Source: Campanula takesimana (lineage: Eukaryota > Streptophyta > Magnoliopsida > Asterales > Campanulaceae). Taken from it: a stretch of 64,000 nucleotides of DNA. The notes under the pieces were generated by a model. It worked only from the letters and a program-made list of their open reading frames with translations. It had not been told where the DNA came from and searched no databases. The position numbers and the translations under genes are program-made. Of this stretch, positions 32,747 through 43,742 are shown piece after piece. Where the stretch lies: contig JAOWBW010002207.1 of the NCBI GenBank assembly GCA_026119855.1, forward strand, positions 92,995-156,994. Reading direction: 5' to 3'. Position 1 is the stretch's first letter, and every line of letters starts with the position of its first letter.

Positions 32747-34787
32747 TGTCACGCCCCGGAAAATTCTAAAATCCATAAACATAAAATTTACATAATGTAC
32801 ATCTCCAAAATGCAAAATACCAAACCGGGCGCGTGAATTCAACTATAAACCAATACCATTAAACAAACACCTCACGAGATTTCAACTCGGAGACAATCTA
32901 CAAGTGCGGAAGCAAGAATAACTAATAATATAAAAACTCAACGGATAACAGTATTTACACCACACTGTACTACCTCGCTCTCACAAAATACATAAAGGCT
33001 CCGAAGAGCAACTACCCCAAAGGAGGTCAACCTGCTCAGAAGATTCCCGCTACAACGGACCTCACAACGCTACCACTTGCTTTCCTGGGGGGGGTGGTTA
33101 AGGAAAACAACAAAGATAAAAAGAAACGGGGTGAGATAAAATCTCAGTAAGCTACTAAATGCATCTAAGTGCCATGCTATCGTGAACAGTAATATAACAA
33201 TAAGCATTCATAATGTGCATTCATAATGTACAATCACATAACAACAAATGAGAGGCTCCCTATTGCCAACCGTCCCATACCGGTTGGAAATAACGACCAG
33301 CTCATCAAGCAGCACATATAGCGGAAATAAACATGTCACAAAGGATACCGAGCCAAGGTTTCACCAAACTGATAGAACAATCGCTGCGCAGCTTCAACCG
33401 ATCAACCAATCAACAATAGCAGCATAACAGCTAAAGAGAACCCCGGTCAGAACCGACCAATCAATCAATCAACCAATCAAACCATCTTCATAGTAGCATA
33501 AACAGCTGGAGATGACAACCCCGGTACCGGAACCATAATAATGTAACATGTCACAAAGGACGGGGGAAATGACACAAAGTCATAACCCCAAACGACTAGC
33601 TAGAATACTCACCAAAAGGAGCTAGCTCATCCCAACCAAGGCCAATCTGGAAGAGAAAAGAAGGACCAATGGGCGATGCTATACTGGACTTGGCTCGTGT
33701 CATTATAACATTATCCATTGCCTGACTCGAACACAAGTACCAGCTGGACTTTCCAAATAAAGGCTAAGAAATATACACTAGCTCGACAAACAATCAATGA
33801 TTCCAAAGTAAGGAACCATACCAAATAAATCACCATAAAGATGCAAACGATCACTCATGAAGAGTTCAACAACAACGGCACAAGAAGTTTCTCATAAAGA
33901 GTCCAACAATGATAAACGGGATTGCTCATAAAGGGCCCAACAACATTGATCATTAAAACATGATGATTCCATGATAAGGAACCAAACCAAATACATCCCA
34001 AAGATGATACCCACGAGTTACTCATAAAGAGTACAACCCAAACGGTCGCTCACAAATAGTACAATGACTATTACCAAACTGACCCTAAACGCCCACTCAT
34101 AAAGAGTACTATGACCAAGAACTCAACCATCTCTTTACACCTGGAATGCCATATAGGGAATTCGAATCAATACACCTTAAGGCTAATCAAACTGTAAGTA
34201 CTCAATCACCATATCACGCTTTACATCCGTCATAAATGAACCAATCCTTAACACCCCAACTACCCCAAAAGGTCACACCTATCTATACATGATCACAAAC
34301 AGACCAAACCCAACACCTTGGTGTTCCATAACAACCCTCTAGGTACTATAGGATATCACCTAAAACCTAGACCATGTCTTATCCTAAGATCAATTCGATT
34401 GGAACAATCATGAACATATCATAAGATGACCAAACATTCCCAAACAATACTTAGACCGATTCCATAGCACAATTGTTCACAACGGAACCCTTTTCAAACA
34501 CTAGAATGTTCCACGATATTAACTTAAGTTAACAAGAATAGTACTCCGAGCCTAGACCAAGTTGAATCCTACAACAACCCAAAAATAAGGACATTCAATA
34601 CCAGCCATTACGGGCGGTCGCCCAAAACAGCCATGGGCGGTCGCCCCAAACCCTCCATGGGCGGTCTCCCGAACCGATCATGAGCGGTCGCCCAAGAGCA
34701 TTATTTAACACCACCCGGACTGACCTTATGGGCGGTCGCCCAACCCGAACATGAGGGGTCGCCCACCAGCCCTGCTCTGCCGGAAAT
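32747..34787 (-). repeat. left (3') LTR of B, first part
   Basis: Matches 46230-48329. It starts TGTCACGCCCCGG and stops at GGAAAT where A begins. It has six GGGCGGTCGCCC-type palindromes against eight in the other LTR. Confidence 0.92.
34612..34765. promoter_or_regulatory. array of six interrupted palindromes in B left LTR
   Basis: GGGCG-GT-CGCCC at 34612-34623, 34635-34646 and 34730-34741, with near copies at 34659, 34682 and 34754. Arms are five bases around a GT centre. Spacing is irregular (about 23 to 48 bp). The other LTR has eight copies. Confidence 0.7.
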
Positions 34788-35965
34788 TGTCGCGACCCCG
34801 GACCCCGCGGGCCCGAGACCGCGATCTGGACGTCGACTCTAAAACCAAAACTATGAAATACTGAAGTTAAAAATTTCATTTGATACCAAAAGGGTAATGA
34901 TCCAAAGTTTTACAAAACCAAGTTTGATAAAAACTAATTACAACTATCATAAACTTCCACAAGTTTATGCCCAACAAAATACAAATGTACAAAAACCTAA
35001 TGACGTCAATGTTTGGTACAAATATCCCCAAAAGGTTACACATTTATATAATGTAAACCAACCTATACAACTTTCCCCAAAAGAACGGATCCACACTCGA
35101 CGTCCTCTTTCTCGTGATCAGCGAGACTAATCCTTAGCACCTGGGGGGGGTTAAGGAAAAACAAAGATAAAAAGGAAAGGGGGTGAGATAAATCTCAATA
35201 AGTTACTAATGCAACTACATGACATGCTATGATGCACTAAGCAATAAACAATAATAATTATCACATAGCACATAGCAATTATCATATATCAGATAGCAGC
35301 GGAAATAAACACATAACAAAGGATATAGCCAAGGTTTTCCAAACCGGAACATCCAAATAAAGGATCGCTGCGCAGCTTCAATAATCAACAAATCATCATC
35401 TTCATAATAGCATGAAAGCCGAAGAGAAAACCCCGGTACCGGAACCAATAACATAAAAGTGTCACAAGGGACAAGGACCATGACACAAAGTCATGCCCGC
35501 TAGCCAGATACATTCACAAAGGAACGCTGACTTATCCTTTCCAAGGCCAATCTGGAGAAGGGGTAAAGAAGGGGGCAAAACAATGGTCAACATTATAATG
35601 GACTTGGCTTTGCCATTATAATCTTTCCCATCGCCCAAACACACACAAAATACCAGCTGAACTTTCACGTAAAGGCTAAGTAATAAAATACTAGCACGAT
35701 AAACAACAAAGGATTCCAAAGTAGGGAATCATGCCAAATAATCACCAAGAAAATGAAATGAACCAACAATACACAATAAAGGTGCTTCAAAGTCCCAATT
35801 AACCATTAATGAATTTCAAACACAAACTTGGTCACAAAGGACCCAATTCCTTCACTAAAGTGTACTACAATGTTCACTAAGGTCAACTAGAAGGACACCC
35901 AAGGCTTAGACCAAAACGTGTTCTTCAATCACAACTTAACAACAAATGTAAATTTTCAGAGATCT

Positions 35966-36072
35966 GTGCGGCCGCCCAAAATGGACCGTGCGGTCGCCCA
36001 AAATCCCTCAGAACAAGAACAAAAGCTTTCAGAAAGGTGCGCGGTCGCCCAGGCAATTTTGTGCGGCCGCCC
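35966..36072. promoter_or_regulatory. CpG-rich palindromic words in A 3' LTR
   Basis: Four related 12-mers: GTGCGGCCGCCC (35966-35977 and 36061-36072) and two GCGGTCGCCC variants between them. They correspond to 42713-42819 in the other LTR. The core GCG-GY-CGC is palindromic. They lie 50-160 bp downstream of the TATA box on the minus strand. Confidence 0.6.
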
Positions 36073-36120
36073 AACCTTCCGGATTGCCAGAAATCGGGAA
36101 GAACAACATGGGTTCTTCCA

Positions 36121-36128
36121 TTTTTATA
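36121..36128 (-). promoter_or_regulatory. TATA box of A LTR
   Basis: TATAAAAA on the minus strand (42868-42875 in the 5' LTR). The related B LTR lacks it: the aligned stretch reads CCCCAAAACTTACCC. Confidence 0.5.
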
Positions 36129-36905
36129 CCCAAAACACATTTCCACCAAAATCAAACATTCCAACTGGTATACAAATGTACCAAAACAACTCATAAGTCT
36201 AAAGAGACTCATACAACAACATTCAACAACCAAAATCAAGAATCAAACCCCAACATTCATAAATCACCATTTTTGACCAAAAACCCAAATAAATTCCAAA
36301 CAAATTCAAAACTCATCCAAACTTCAAATGTAACACATCAAACAATATCTAAACATGATATGAACATTTTAGCATTAAAATGGGGGGAAAAGCAACTTAC
36401 TTGCAAATTCTCAAAGTTGACGGAATTTGAATATTTTTGGCTTCCTACGATCCTATCGACGATCTAAACAATGTTCACGTTTCAAGAAATGAGAGATGAT
36501 GATGAGAAGAAGAAGAAAATGAAGAGAGATGGAAGATGAAGAAAACTTACCCTTTTCTACTTGGAGAGAGAGAGAGATGCTGGGAAGGGAGGGAGTAGGG
36601 TGAGGGAGATGGAGTGTAAGAGGGAGGAGGAGGTGTAGGGAGAGGGTAGGAATAATTTAAAAACTTACACAAAGACCCCCTCCTCAATACTACCCAACTC
36701 AAAACTCCCCACTAACAACTAAGACCCAACATTCTACACTAGCACAAATGACCCAAATAAAATGCTAGGCATAAATTATAATAACACATAAGTTGCACAC
36801 ATAATTATTTAAATAAATAATAATTTAAATAAATAAATAAGAAATTAAACAAATAATAATTATTTAATTACTAATAAAATAGAGCCTATATTTCGGGTCG
36901 TGACA

Positions 36906-36940
36906 TTCACTCCCCTTAAAGAAAATTCGACCCGAATTTT
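36906..36940 (-). other. polypurine tract of A with adjacent palindrome
   Basis: Minus-strand TTTAAGGGGAGTGAA precedes the 3' LTR. Immediately upstream is a perfect inverted repeat AAAATTCG-acc-CGAATTTT (36922-36940), just past the end of gag-pol. B has an equivalent palindrome of different sequence at 43725-43742. Confidence 0.75.
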
Positions 36941-36953
36941 AACGAGACTCACC

Positions 36954-39900
36954 TTACACAAAAAGCCACGGAAATTTCCTCTCGATCTCATCTCGGAGCT
37001 CCCAAGTCGACTCCTCGATGTTATGATTCCTCCAAAGAACTCGAACCAACGCAATGCTCTTGTTTCTCAACTCTTGAACTTTGGAATCTAAGATCCGAAC
37101 CGGTCGTTCCTCATAAGACATATCGGGCTCAATATCCTCCGGTATCCTCGGTAACACGTGAGACGGATCATGAACATACTTCCGAAGCATAGAAACGTGA
37201 AAGACGTTATGCAACCGGTCCAAAGATGACGGTAACGCGAGACGATACGCTAGAAGTCCAACCTTTCCCAAAATCTCAAACGGGCCAATAAACCTCGGAG
37301 CCAATTTACCTTTCTTCCCGAACCTACGAATACCCACCTTCGGAGACACTTTCAAGAATACCAAATCACCAACCTGAAAACTAAGATCTCGCCTTCGGTT
37401 GTCTGCGTAGCTCTTATGTCGACTCTGGGCTGTCTTCAATCTATCCCGGATAACTCTAACTTTCTCAACCGAATCCCGAAGCAAATCAATACCCAAAACT
37501 CTCGCTTCACCAACCTCATCCCAACAAATAGGCGATCTACACTTCCTTCCATACAAGGCCTCAAACGGCGCCATCTCGATACTAGCCTGATAGCTGTTGT
37601 TGTAGGAGAACTCCACTAACGATAGGTGCGAATCCCAAGAATCGGAAAAGTCTATCGTACAGGCTCGCAACATATCCTCCAAAATCTGAATAGTCCTCTC
37701 GGATTGACCGTCGGTCTGAGGATGAAAATCCGTACTGAATCGCAAATCTGTACCCAACGCTTCCTGAAACGCCTTCCAGAATCTAAAAGTAAACCTCGGG
37801 TCTCGATCTGACACAATGCTAACCGGAACCCCATGCAATCTCACAATCTCGTCGATATAAAGGGTCGCAAGCTTCTCCATCGAATATCTGATGTCAATAG
37901 GCAAGAAATGGGCACTCTTGGTCAATCTATCCACTATTACCCAAACACTGTCATACTTCCTACGAGTACGAGGCAGTCCCGTAACGAAATCCATAGTCAC
38001 ATGCTCCCATCTCCACTCGGGAATCTCTAACGGCTGAAGCAATCCCGCGGGTCTCTGATGCTCGGCTTTGACCTGCTGACACGTTAAACACCTCGATACA
38101 TACTCGGCTATTTCCCTCTTCATATTAATCCACCAAAATTGTTGCTTCAAATCCTGATACATCTTCGTACTACCCGGATGAATAGTATACCTCGATTTGT
38201 GACCCTCATCAAGAACTCTCTGTTTAACTCCATCAACATTGGGAACACACAATCTTCCACGGAAAGTCAAAATTCCACTCGAGCTCAATGAAAAATCCTC
38301 GAAATTCTTTTCTTTCAGTTTACCCATTATCTTCACCAACTCGGGATCTTCTTTCTGAGCTTCCTTTATCCTCTGAACTAGGGTCGGAGACACCCGAATA
38401 TTCGCAAAAATAGCCCCATGTCTCGATTCACGAGGAGACCAATCTCGAATATCCTCAAGCATTTTCCATTCACGGACCATCATCGAAGCCACATAAGATT
38501 TTCTACTAATCGCATCGGCTACCACATTCGCCTTTCCCGGGTAATAAGAAATCGTACAATCAAAATCCTTCAACAATTCCATCCATCGGCGCTGTCGGTT
38601 GTTCAACTCTTTCTGGGAGAAAAGGTACTTCAAACTCTTGTGATCGGTAAAAATCTCGAACTTCGCTCCATAAAGGTAGTGCTTCCATTTGTGCAACGCA
38701 AAGACAATAGCCGCCAACTCCATATCATGAGTCGGGTAATTCTGTTCACTAGGGGTCAACTTCCTCGAAGCATAAGCAATTACTTTCCCATTCTGCATCA
38801 ACACACAACCCAAACCCTCTTTCGAAGCATCACTATAAATCACTAGGCCATCGCTCCCATTAGGCAAAGTCAAGATCGGTGCGGTAGTTAACCTCTTCTT
38901 CAATTCCTCGAAACTCTTGTCACATTTCTCGGTCCACACAAACGAAACATTCTTCCGGGTCAACTGAGTCATCGGAGTAGCAATCCTCGAAAACCCTTCA
39001 ATAAATCTTCGGTAATAACCGGCTAAACCCAGAAAACTACGAATCTCGGTCACTGACTCGGGTCTCTTCCAATCCACTATGGCTTCAATCTTTGAAGGAT
39101 CCACCGAAATACCGTCTTTCGAAATAACATGACCTAGAAATGACACCTTCTCGAGCCAAAATTCGCATTTACTGAACTTCGCAAATAATTTCTCCCTCGC
39201 AAGAACGGATAAAACTTTCCTCAAGTGCTGCTCGTGCTCCTCTCGAGATTTAGAATAAACAAGAATGTCGTCGATGAAAACCACCACGAACGAATCAAGA
39301 TAGGGATGGAAAACACGGTTCATCAAATCCATAAACACGGCCGGCGCGTTAGTCAACCCAAACGGCATAACCAAAAACTCATAATGACCATAACGAGTGC
39401 GAAAAGCAGTCTTCGGAATATCCTCTGATCGAACCTTCAACTGATGGTACCCACTCCTCAAATAAAGTTTAGAGAAAACCACGGACCCTTGTAGCTGGTC
39501 AAACAAATCATCAATGTGCGGTAGAGGATACTTGTTCTTCACCGTAACCTGATTCAACTTCCGGTAATCTATACACAATCTCAACGAACCATCTTTCTTC
39601 CGCACAAACAAAACCGGTGCTCCCCACGGGGAAACACTAGGGCGGATAAACCCTCGATCAAGCAACTCTTGCAACTGAACCTTTAGTTCCTTCAATTCTG
39701 CGGGAGCTAACCTATAAGGCGCTTTCGAAATCGGAGCCGTACCCGGCAAAAGATCTATACAAAACTCAATCTCACGATCGGGAGGCATATCATACTCGGT
39801 AGAGAAAACATCGGGAAATTCCCGAACTACCCGAACACTATCAAAACTAGGGGATTCTTTCCTAGTATCAAGAACACTAGCCAAATACCCCTTACAACCA

Positions 39901-41423
39901 CTATGCAATAATTTTCTCGCTTTCATAAAAGAAATTAAGCGAACCTTTCTACTCAGAGGACTAGCCTCAAACACAAATTTAGGCACATCGGGAATAGAAA
40001 AAGTAACAGTTTTCTTACGGCAATCAACGGAAGCATGAAACTTGCTCAACCAATCCATACCCAAAATGACATCAAAGTCTTGGATAGGAAGAACCACCAA
40101 ATCCGCACAAAGGACACGACCACAAATAACCACATCACAAGCACGAAAGACTCGATCAGAAATCAAGCATTCTCCTATAGGGGTCGACACCTCTAGCACG
40201 TACGGTAAAGACTCGAATGCAGCATTTAACATGGAAGCAAATTGCACAGAAATGTATGAATGAGATGATCCTGGATCTACTAACGCTCGTGCGCTCACAT
40301 TAGACACAGAAACAATACCTCCAATAACGGATGGATCATCAGTAGCTTGTTGTTGATTCATGGCAAATACTCTTCCTTGGACTTTGGGCTTCCCAGCGGC
40401 ATCCCTTTTCTGACCCTGATTAATACTAACCCCTAACCCGGATGCTTGACCTCGGTACCTCGTGCACTCTCTCGCAAAGTGCCCCATTTCACCACAATTG
40501 GTGCACTTGCCTTGCTTTTTCCAACACCTATCCTCCGCATGGCCTACCTTTTGACAAAAGGTACAAGGCTTCCTAATTTGGCTTCCTTGGTTCCCGGAAG
40601 TGGTACCTGGGTTCCTTGGAATCGGTTGCCCTCGGAACTGAGATTGTCCCCCAAAGTTACCTCGATTATCAATCCTTGGTTGCGACTTGCTCTGCGCTCC
40701 TTGCTTACTCGGGTTAGCTACCTCGGTCTTCCTTTTATGCTCCCCAATATCTTGCTCTATCAAATAGGCTCGGTCCACCGCATCTTGAAAAGTCACTATC
40801 CGTTGGGCAATAAGTTGAGTACGGATGGAGGTCTTCAATCCCCGAATAAATCTCATAGCCTTTTGTTCCTCGGTCCTCACCAAATAGTCGCAATACCGGG
40901 CTAATTCTATGAACTTCGCCGAGTATTGTGCTATAGACAACACACCTTGCTCCAAGTTGAGTAGCTCAATCTCCTTTCGGTTTTGATCAACAACCGGAAT
41001 GAAATGCTCCTTGAATTTGCGCACGAACAACTCCCACGCATACACCGTGTGAGTATCATCCCAAGTAGCTTTGACACCCTTCCACCAATGCTCGGCGGCT
41101 CCCACAAGCTTATAAGCCGCAAACCGGACCTTGTCCTCATCCGAACACCCAAATACATCATAAATCTTCTCCATCGACTCAATCCACAACTCAGCTTTCC
41201 TTATATCGGGTTCCCCATTAAATTCAACCGGTTTCAACTTCAGAAATTGCTCCAAACCATAACGGGGTGGTGCTTGCTCTAACCTCAGACCTTGATCATG
41301 TATAGCCTTCATGGCCGCCTCAAACATGCCTTGAAACATAGCACGTGCTTCATCCCTTGTATCATTCTGATTCTGTGCCCCACTAGTTCCTCCTCTGTTT
41401 CTTCTTCCAGACATTGAGAACAA
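36954..41423 (-). CDS. gag-pol: gag-pol polyprotein of element A, open but with altered RT active site
   Basis: 1489 codons without a stop. Start at 41423 or at the Met three codons later (MSGRRN). Domains: gag capsid (about 60-230), two CCHC knuckles (CTFCQKVGHAEDRC, CTNCGEMGHFAREC; about 287-320), protease DPGSSHSYIS (about 382), RT (about 560-780), RNase H (about 840-960), integrase with HHCC (about 1060-1110), D,D,E core (DFVTGLP, VSDRDPRF, DGQSERT) and a chromodomain-like end (about 1440-1485). The first RT catalytic aspartate, expected before LRSGYHQ, is Tyr (residue 654, codon 39462-39464). FIDD (716-719) is intact. The protein should be made but not reverse transcribe. Confidence 0.95.
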   Translation of the reverse strand: MFSMSGRRNRGGTSGAQNQNDTRDEARAMFQGMFEAAMKAIHDQGLRLEQAPPRYGLEQFLKLKPVEFNGEPDIRKAELWIESMEKIYDVFGCSDEDKVRFAAYKLVGAAEHWWKGVKATWDDTHTVYAWELFVRKFKEHFIPVVDQNRKEIELLNLEQGVLSIAQYSAKFIELARYCDYLVRTEEQKAMRFIRGLKTSIRTQLIAQRIVTFQDAVDRAYLIEQDIGEHKRKTEVANPSKQGAQSKSQPRIDNRGNFGGQSQFRGQPIPRNPGTTSGNQGSQIRKPCTFCQKVGHAEDRCWKKQGKCTNCGEMGHFARECTRYRGQASGLGVSINQGQKRDAAGKPKVQGRVFAMNQQQATDDPSVIGGIVSVSNVSARALVDPGSSHSYISVQFASMLNAAFESLPYVLEVSTPIGECLISDRVFRACDVVICGRVLCADLVVLPIQDFDVILGMDWLSKFHASVDCRKKTVTFSIPDVPKFVFEASPLSRKVRLISFMKARKLLHSGCKGYLASVLDTRKESPSFDSVRVVREFPDVFSTEYDMPPDREIEFCIDLLPGTAPISKAPYRLAPAELKELKVQLQELLDRGFIRPSVSPWGAPVLFVRKKDGSLRLCIDYRKLNQVTVKNKYPLPHIDDLFDQLQGSVVFSKLYLRSGYHQLKVRSEDIPKTAFRTRYGHYEFLVMPFGLTNAPAVFMDLMNRVFHPYLDSFVVVFIDDILVYSKSREEHEQHLRKVLSVLAREKLFAKFSKCEFWLEKVSFLGHVISKDGISVDPSKIEAIVDWKRPESVTEIRSFLGLAGYYRRFIEGFSRIATPMTQLTRKNVSFVWTEKCDKSFEELKKRLTTAPILTLPNGSDGLVIYSDASKEGLGCVLMQNGKVIAYASRKLTPSEQNYPTHDMELAAIVFALHKWKHYLYGAKFEIFTDHKSLKYLFSQKELNNRQRRWMELLKDFDCTISYYPGKANVVADAISRKSYVASMMVREWKMLEDIRDWSPRESRHGAIFANIRVSPTLVQRIKEAQKEDPELVKIMGKLKEKNFEDFSLSSSGILTFRGRLCVPNVDGVKQRVLDEGHKSRYTIHPGSTKMYQDLKQQFWWINMKREIAEYVSRCLTCQQVKAEHQRPAGLLQPLEIPEWRWEHVTMDFVTGLPRTRRKYDSVWVIVDRLTKSAHFLPIDIRYSMEKLATLYIDEIVRLHGVPVSIVSDRDPRFTFRFWKAFQEALGTDLRFSTDFHPQTDGQSERTIQILEDMLRACTIDFSDSWDSHLSLVEFSYNNSYQASIEMAPFEALYGRKCRSPICWDEVGEARVLGIDLLRDSVEKVRVIRDRLKTAQSRHKSYADNRRRDLSFQVGDLVFLKVSPKVGIRRFGKKGKLAPRFIGPFEILGKVGLLAYRLALPSSLDRLHNVFHVSMLRKYVHDPSHVLPRIPEDIEPDMSYEERPVRILDSKVQELRNKSIALVRVLWRNHNIEESTWELRDEIERKFPWLFV

Positions 41424-41520
41424 TTACCTGCATAAAACATCAACCATTAATCACTCCGCACTCTACTACCCACCTAGGTCATACTAATCCACCTAGACTT
41501 ATACTTAGAGCTAATGCCAT

Positions 41521-41533
41521 AGCTCTGATACCA
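41521..41533 (-). other. primer binding site of A (initiator tRNA-Met type)
   Basis: TGGTATCAGAGCT on the minus strand, two bases from the 5' LTR end. Shared with B. Confidence 0.92.
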
Positions 41534-41535
41534 AC

Positions 41536-43521
41536 TGTCGCGACCCCGGACCCCGCGGGCCCGAGACCGCGATCTGGACGTCGACTCTAAAACCAAAACA
41601 ATGAAATACTGAAGTTAAAAATTTCATTTGATACCAAAAGGGTAATGATCCAAAGTTTTACAAAACCAAGTTTGATAAAAACTAATTACAACTATCATAA
41701 ACTTCCACAAGTTTATGCCCAACAAAATACAAATGTACAAAAACCTAATGACGTCAATGTTTGGTACAAATATCCCCAAAAGGTTACACATTGATATAAT
41801 GTAAACCAACCTATACAACTTTCCCCAAAAGAACGGATCCACACTCGACGTCCTCTTTCTCGTGATCAGCGAGACTAATCCTTAGCACCTGGGGGGGTTA
41901 AGGAAAAACAAAGATAAAAAGGAAAGGGGGTGAGATAAATCTCAATAAGTTACTAATGCAACTACATGACATGCTATGATGCACTAAGCAATAAACAATA
42001 ATAATTATCACATAGCATATAGCAATTATCATATATTAGATAGCAGCGGAAATAAACACATAACAAAGGATATAGCCAAGGTTTTCCAAACCGGAACATC
42101 CAAATAAAGGATCGCTGCGCAGCTTCAATAATCAACAAATCATCATCTTCATAATAGCATGAAAGCCGAAGAGAAAACCCCGGTACCGGAACCAATAACA
42201 TAAAAGTGTCACAAGGGACAAGGACCATGACACAAAGTCATGCCCGCTAGCCAGATACATTCACAAAGGAACGCTGACTTATCCTTTCCAAGGCCAATCT
42301 GGAGAAGGGGTAAAGAAGGGGGCAAAACAATGGTCAACATTATAATGGACTTGGCTTTGCCATTATAATCTTTCCCATTGCCCAAACACACACAAAATAC
42401 CAGCTGGACTTTCACGTAAAGGCTAAGTAATAAAATACTAGCACGATAAACAACAAAGGATTCCAAAGTAGGGAATCATGCCAAATAATCACCAAGAAAA
42501 TGAAATGAACCAACAATACACAATAAAGGTGCTTCAAAGTCCCAATTAACCATTAATGAATTTCAAACACAAACTTGGTCACAAAGGACCCAATTCCTTC
42601 ACTAAAGTGTACTACAATGTTCACTAAGGTCAACTAGAAGGACACCCAAGGCTTAGACCAAAACGTGTTCTTCAATCACAACTTAACAACAAATGTAAAT
42701 TTTCATAGATCTGTGCGGCCGCCCAAAATGGACCGTGCGGTCGCCCAAAATCCCTCAGAACAAGAACAAAAGCTTTCAGAAAGGTGCGCGGTCGCCCAGG
42801 CAATTTTGTGCGGCCGCCCAACCTTCCGGATTGCCAGAAATCGGGAAGAACAACATGGGTTCTTCCATTTTTATACCCAAAACACATTTCCACCAAAATC
42901 AAACATTCCAACTGGTATACAAATGTACCAAAACAACTCATAAGTCTAAAGAGACTCATACAACAACATTCAACAACCAAAATCAAGAATCAAACCCCAA
43001 CATTCATAAATCACCATTTTTGACCAAAAACCCAAATAAATTCCAAACAAATTCAAAACTCATCCAAACTTCAAATGTAACACATCAAACAATATCTAAA
43101 CATGATATGAACATTTTAGCATTAAAATGGGGGAAAAGCAACTTACTTGCAAATTCTCAAAGTTGACGGAATTTGTATATTGTTGGCTTCCTACGATCCT
43201 ATCGACGATCTAAACAATGTTCACGTTTCAAGAAATGAGAGATGATGATGAGAAGAAGAAGAAAATGAAGAGAGAAGGAAGATGAAGAAAACTTACCCTT
43301 TTCTACTTGGAGAGAGAGAGAGATGCTGGGAAGGGAGGGAGTAGGGTGAGGGAGATGGAGTGTAAGAGGGAGGAGGAGGTGTAGGGAGAGGGTAGGAATA
43401 ATTTAAAAACTTACACAAAGACCCCCTCCTCAATACTACCCAACTCAAAACTCCCCACTAACAACTAAGACCCAACATTCTACACTAGCACAAATGACCC
43501 AAATAAAATGCTAGGCATAAA
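41536..43521 (-). repeat. 5' LTR of A, truncated at outer end
   Basis: Matches 34788-36773 then ends at CATAAA, where the sequence changes to the tail of B's LTR. The outer end of about 135 bp is missing, including the terminal CGGGTCGTGACA. The TATA box (42868-42875) and palindromes (42713-42819) are retained. Confidence 0.92.
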
Positions 43522-43706
43522 CCCATATACCCCACTTTCAACTAAAAAGCCCCTAATTTCACACTAGCACAATTCATCAATTAAAATGCTAGACATAAAA
43601 TTTTTATGAGACACAAAATGCACACATAAATGAATAAACAAATAATCAAATAAATAAATAATTATTTACTACCAAGAAAATAGAGACGGGTTTTCGGGTC
43701 GTTACA
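43516..43706 (-). repeat. left (3') LTR of B, terminal part
   Basis: Matches 58129-58316 at the far end of B and ends TTTTCGGGTCGTTACA. It is fused directly to A's truncated LTR at CATAAA (43516-43521), a six-base identity shared by the two parental sequences. Confidence 0.92.
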
Positions 43707-43742
43707 ATCTACCCTCCTTAAAAAGAATTCGCCCGCGAATTC
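43707..43742 (-). other. polypurine tract of B with adjacent palindrome
   Basis: Minus-strand TTAAGGAGGGTAGAT beside the LTR. Next to it is GAATTCGC-CC-GCGAATTC (43725-43742), a perfect inverted repeat with eight-base arms. Confidence 0.75.

Larger units (their letters stand above)
34788..36905 (-). repeat. 3' LTR of A
   Basis: 2118 bp, TGTCGCGACCC...CGTGACA, nearly identical to 41536-43521 over the shared part. It has a complete outer end, which shows that the right LTR lost about 135 bp. Confidence 0.95.
34788..43521 (-). mobile_element. Tekay-type Ty3/gypsy chromovirus A, youngest element
   Basis: Minus-strand gypsy element: LTR 34788-36905 (3'), gag-pol 36954-41423, primer site 41521-41533, LTR 41536-43521 (5', truncated). 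Its left LTR follows GAAAT. The target in the intact B LTR is GGAAATCGAC (48325-48334), so the insertion point is clear although the right duplication is deleted. LTRs differ at about 10 positions in 1985 by eye (about 0.5%). A chromodomain-like C-terminus and the primer site place it in the Tekay (Del) group. Confidence 0.94.

Noticed and set aside
33085..33100. G-run variation (for example 33085-33097, 35143-35152, 41890-41898) as quadruplex elements
   Set aside because: Single homopolymer runs of G, not four spaced runs; their length differs between LTR copies and may be sequencing noise.
35918..36467. Several ORFs of 80-160 codons in A LTR, duplicated at 42665-43166
   Set aside because: Identical because the LTRs are identical; no start context or domain, and they overlap the promoter region.
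38418..38846. Plus-strand ORFs inside A's gag-pol
   Set aside because: Shadows of the long minus-strand coding region.
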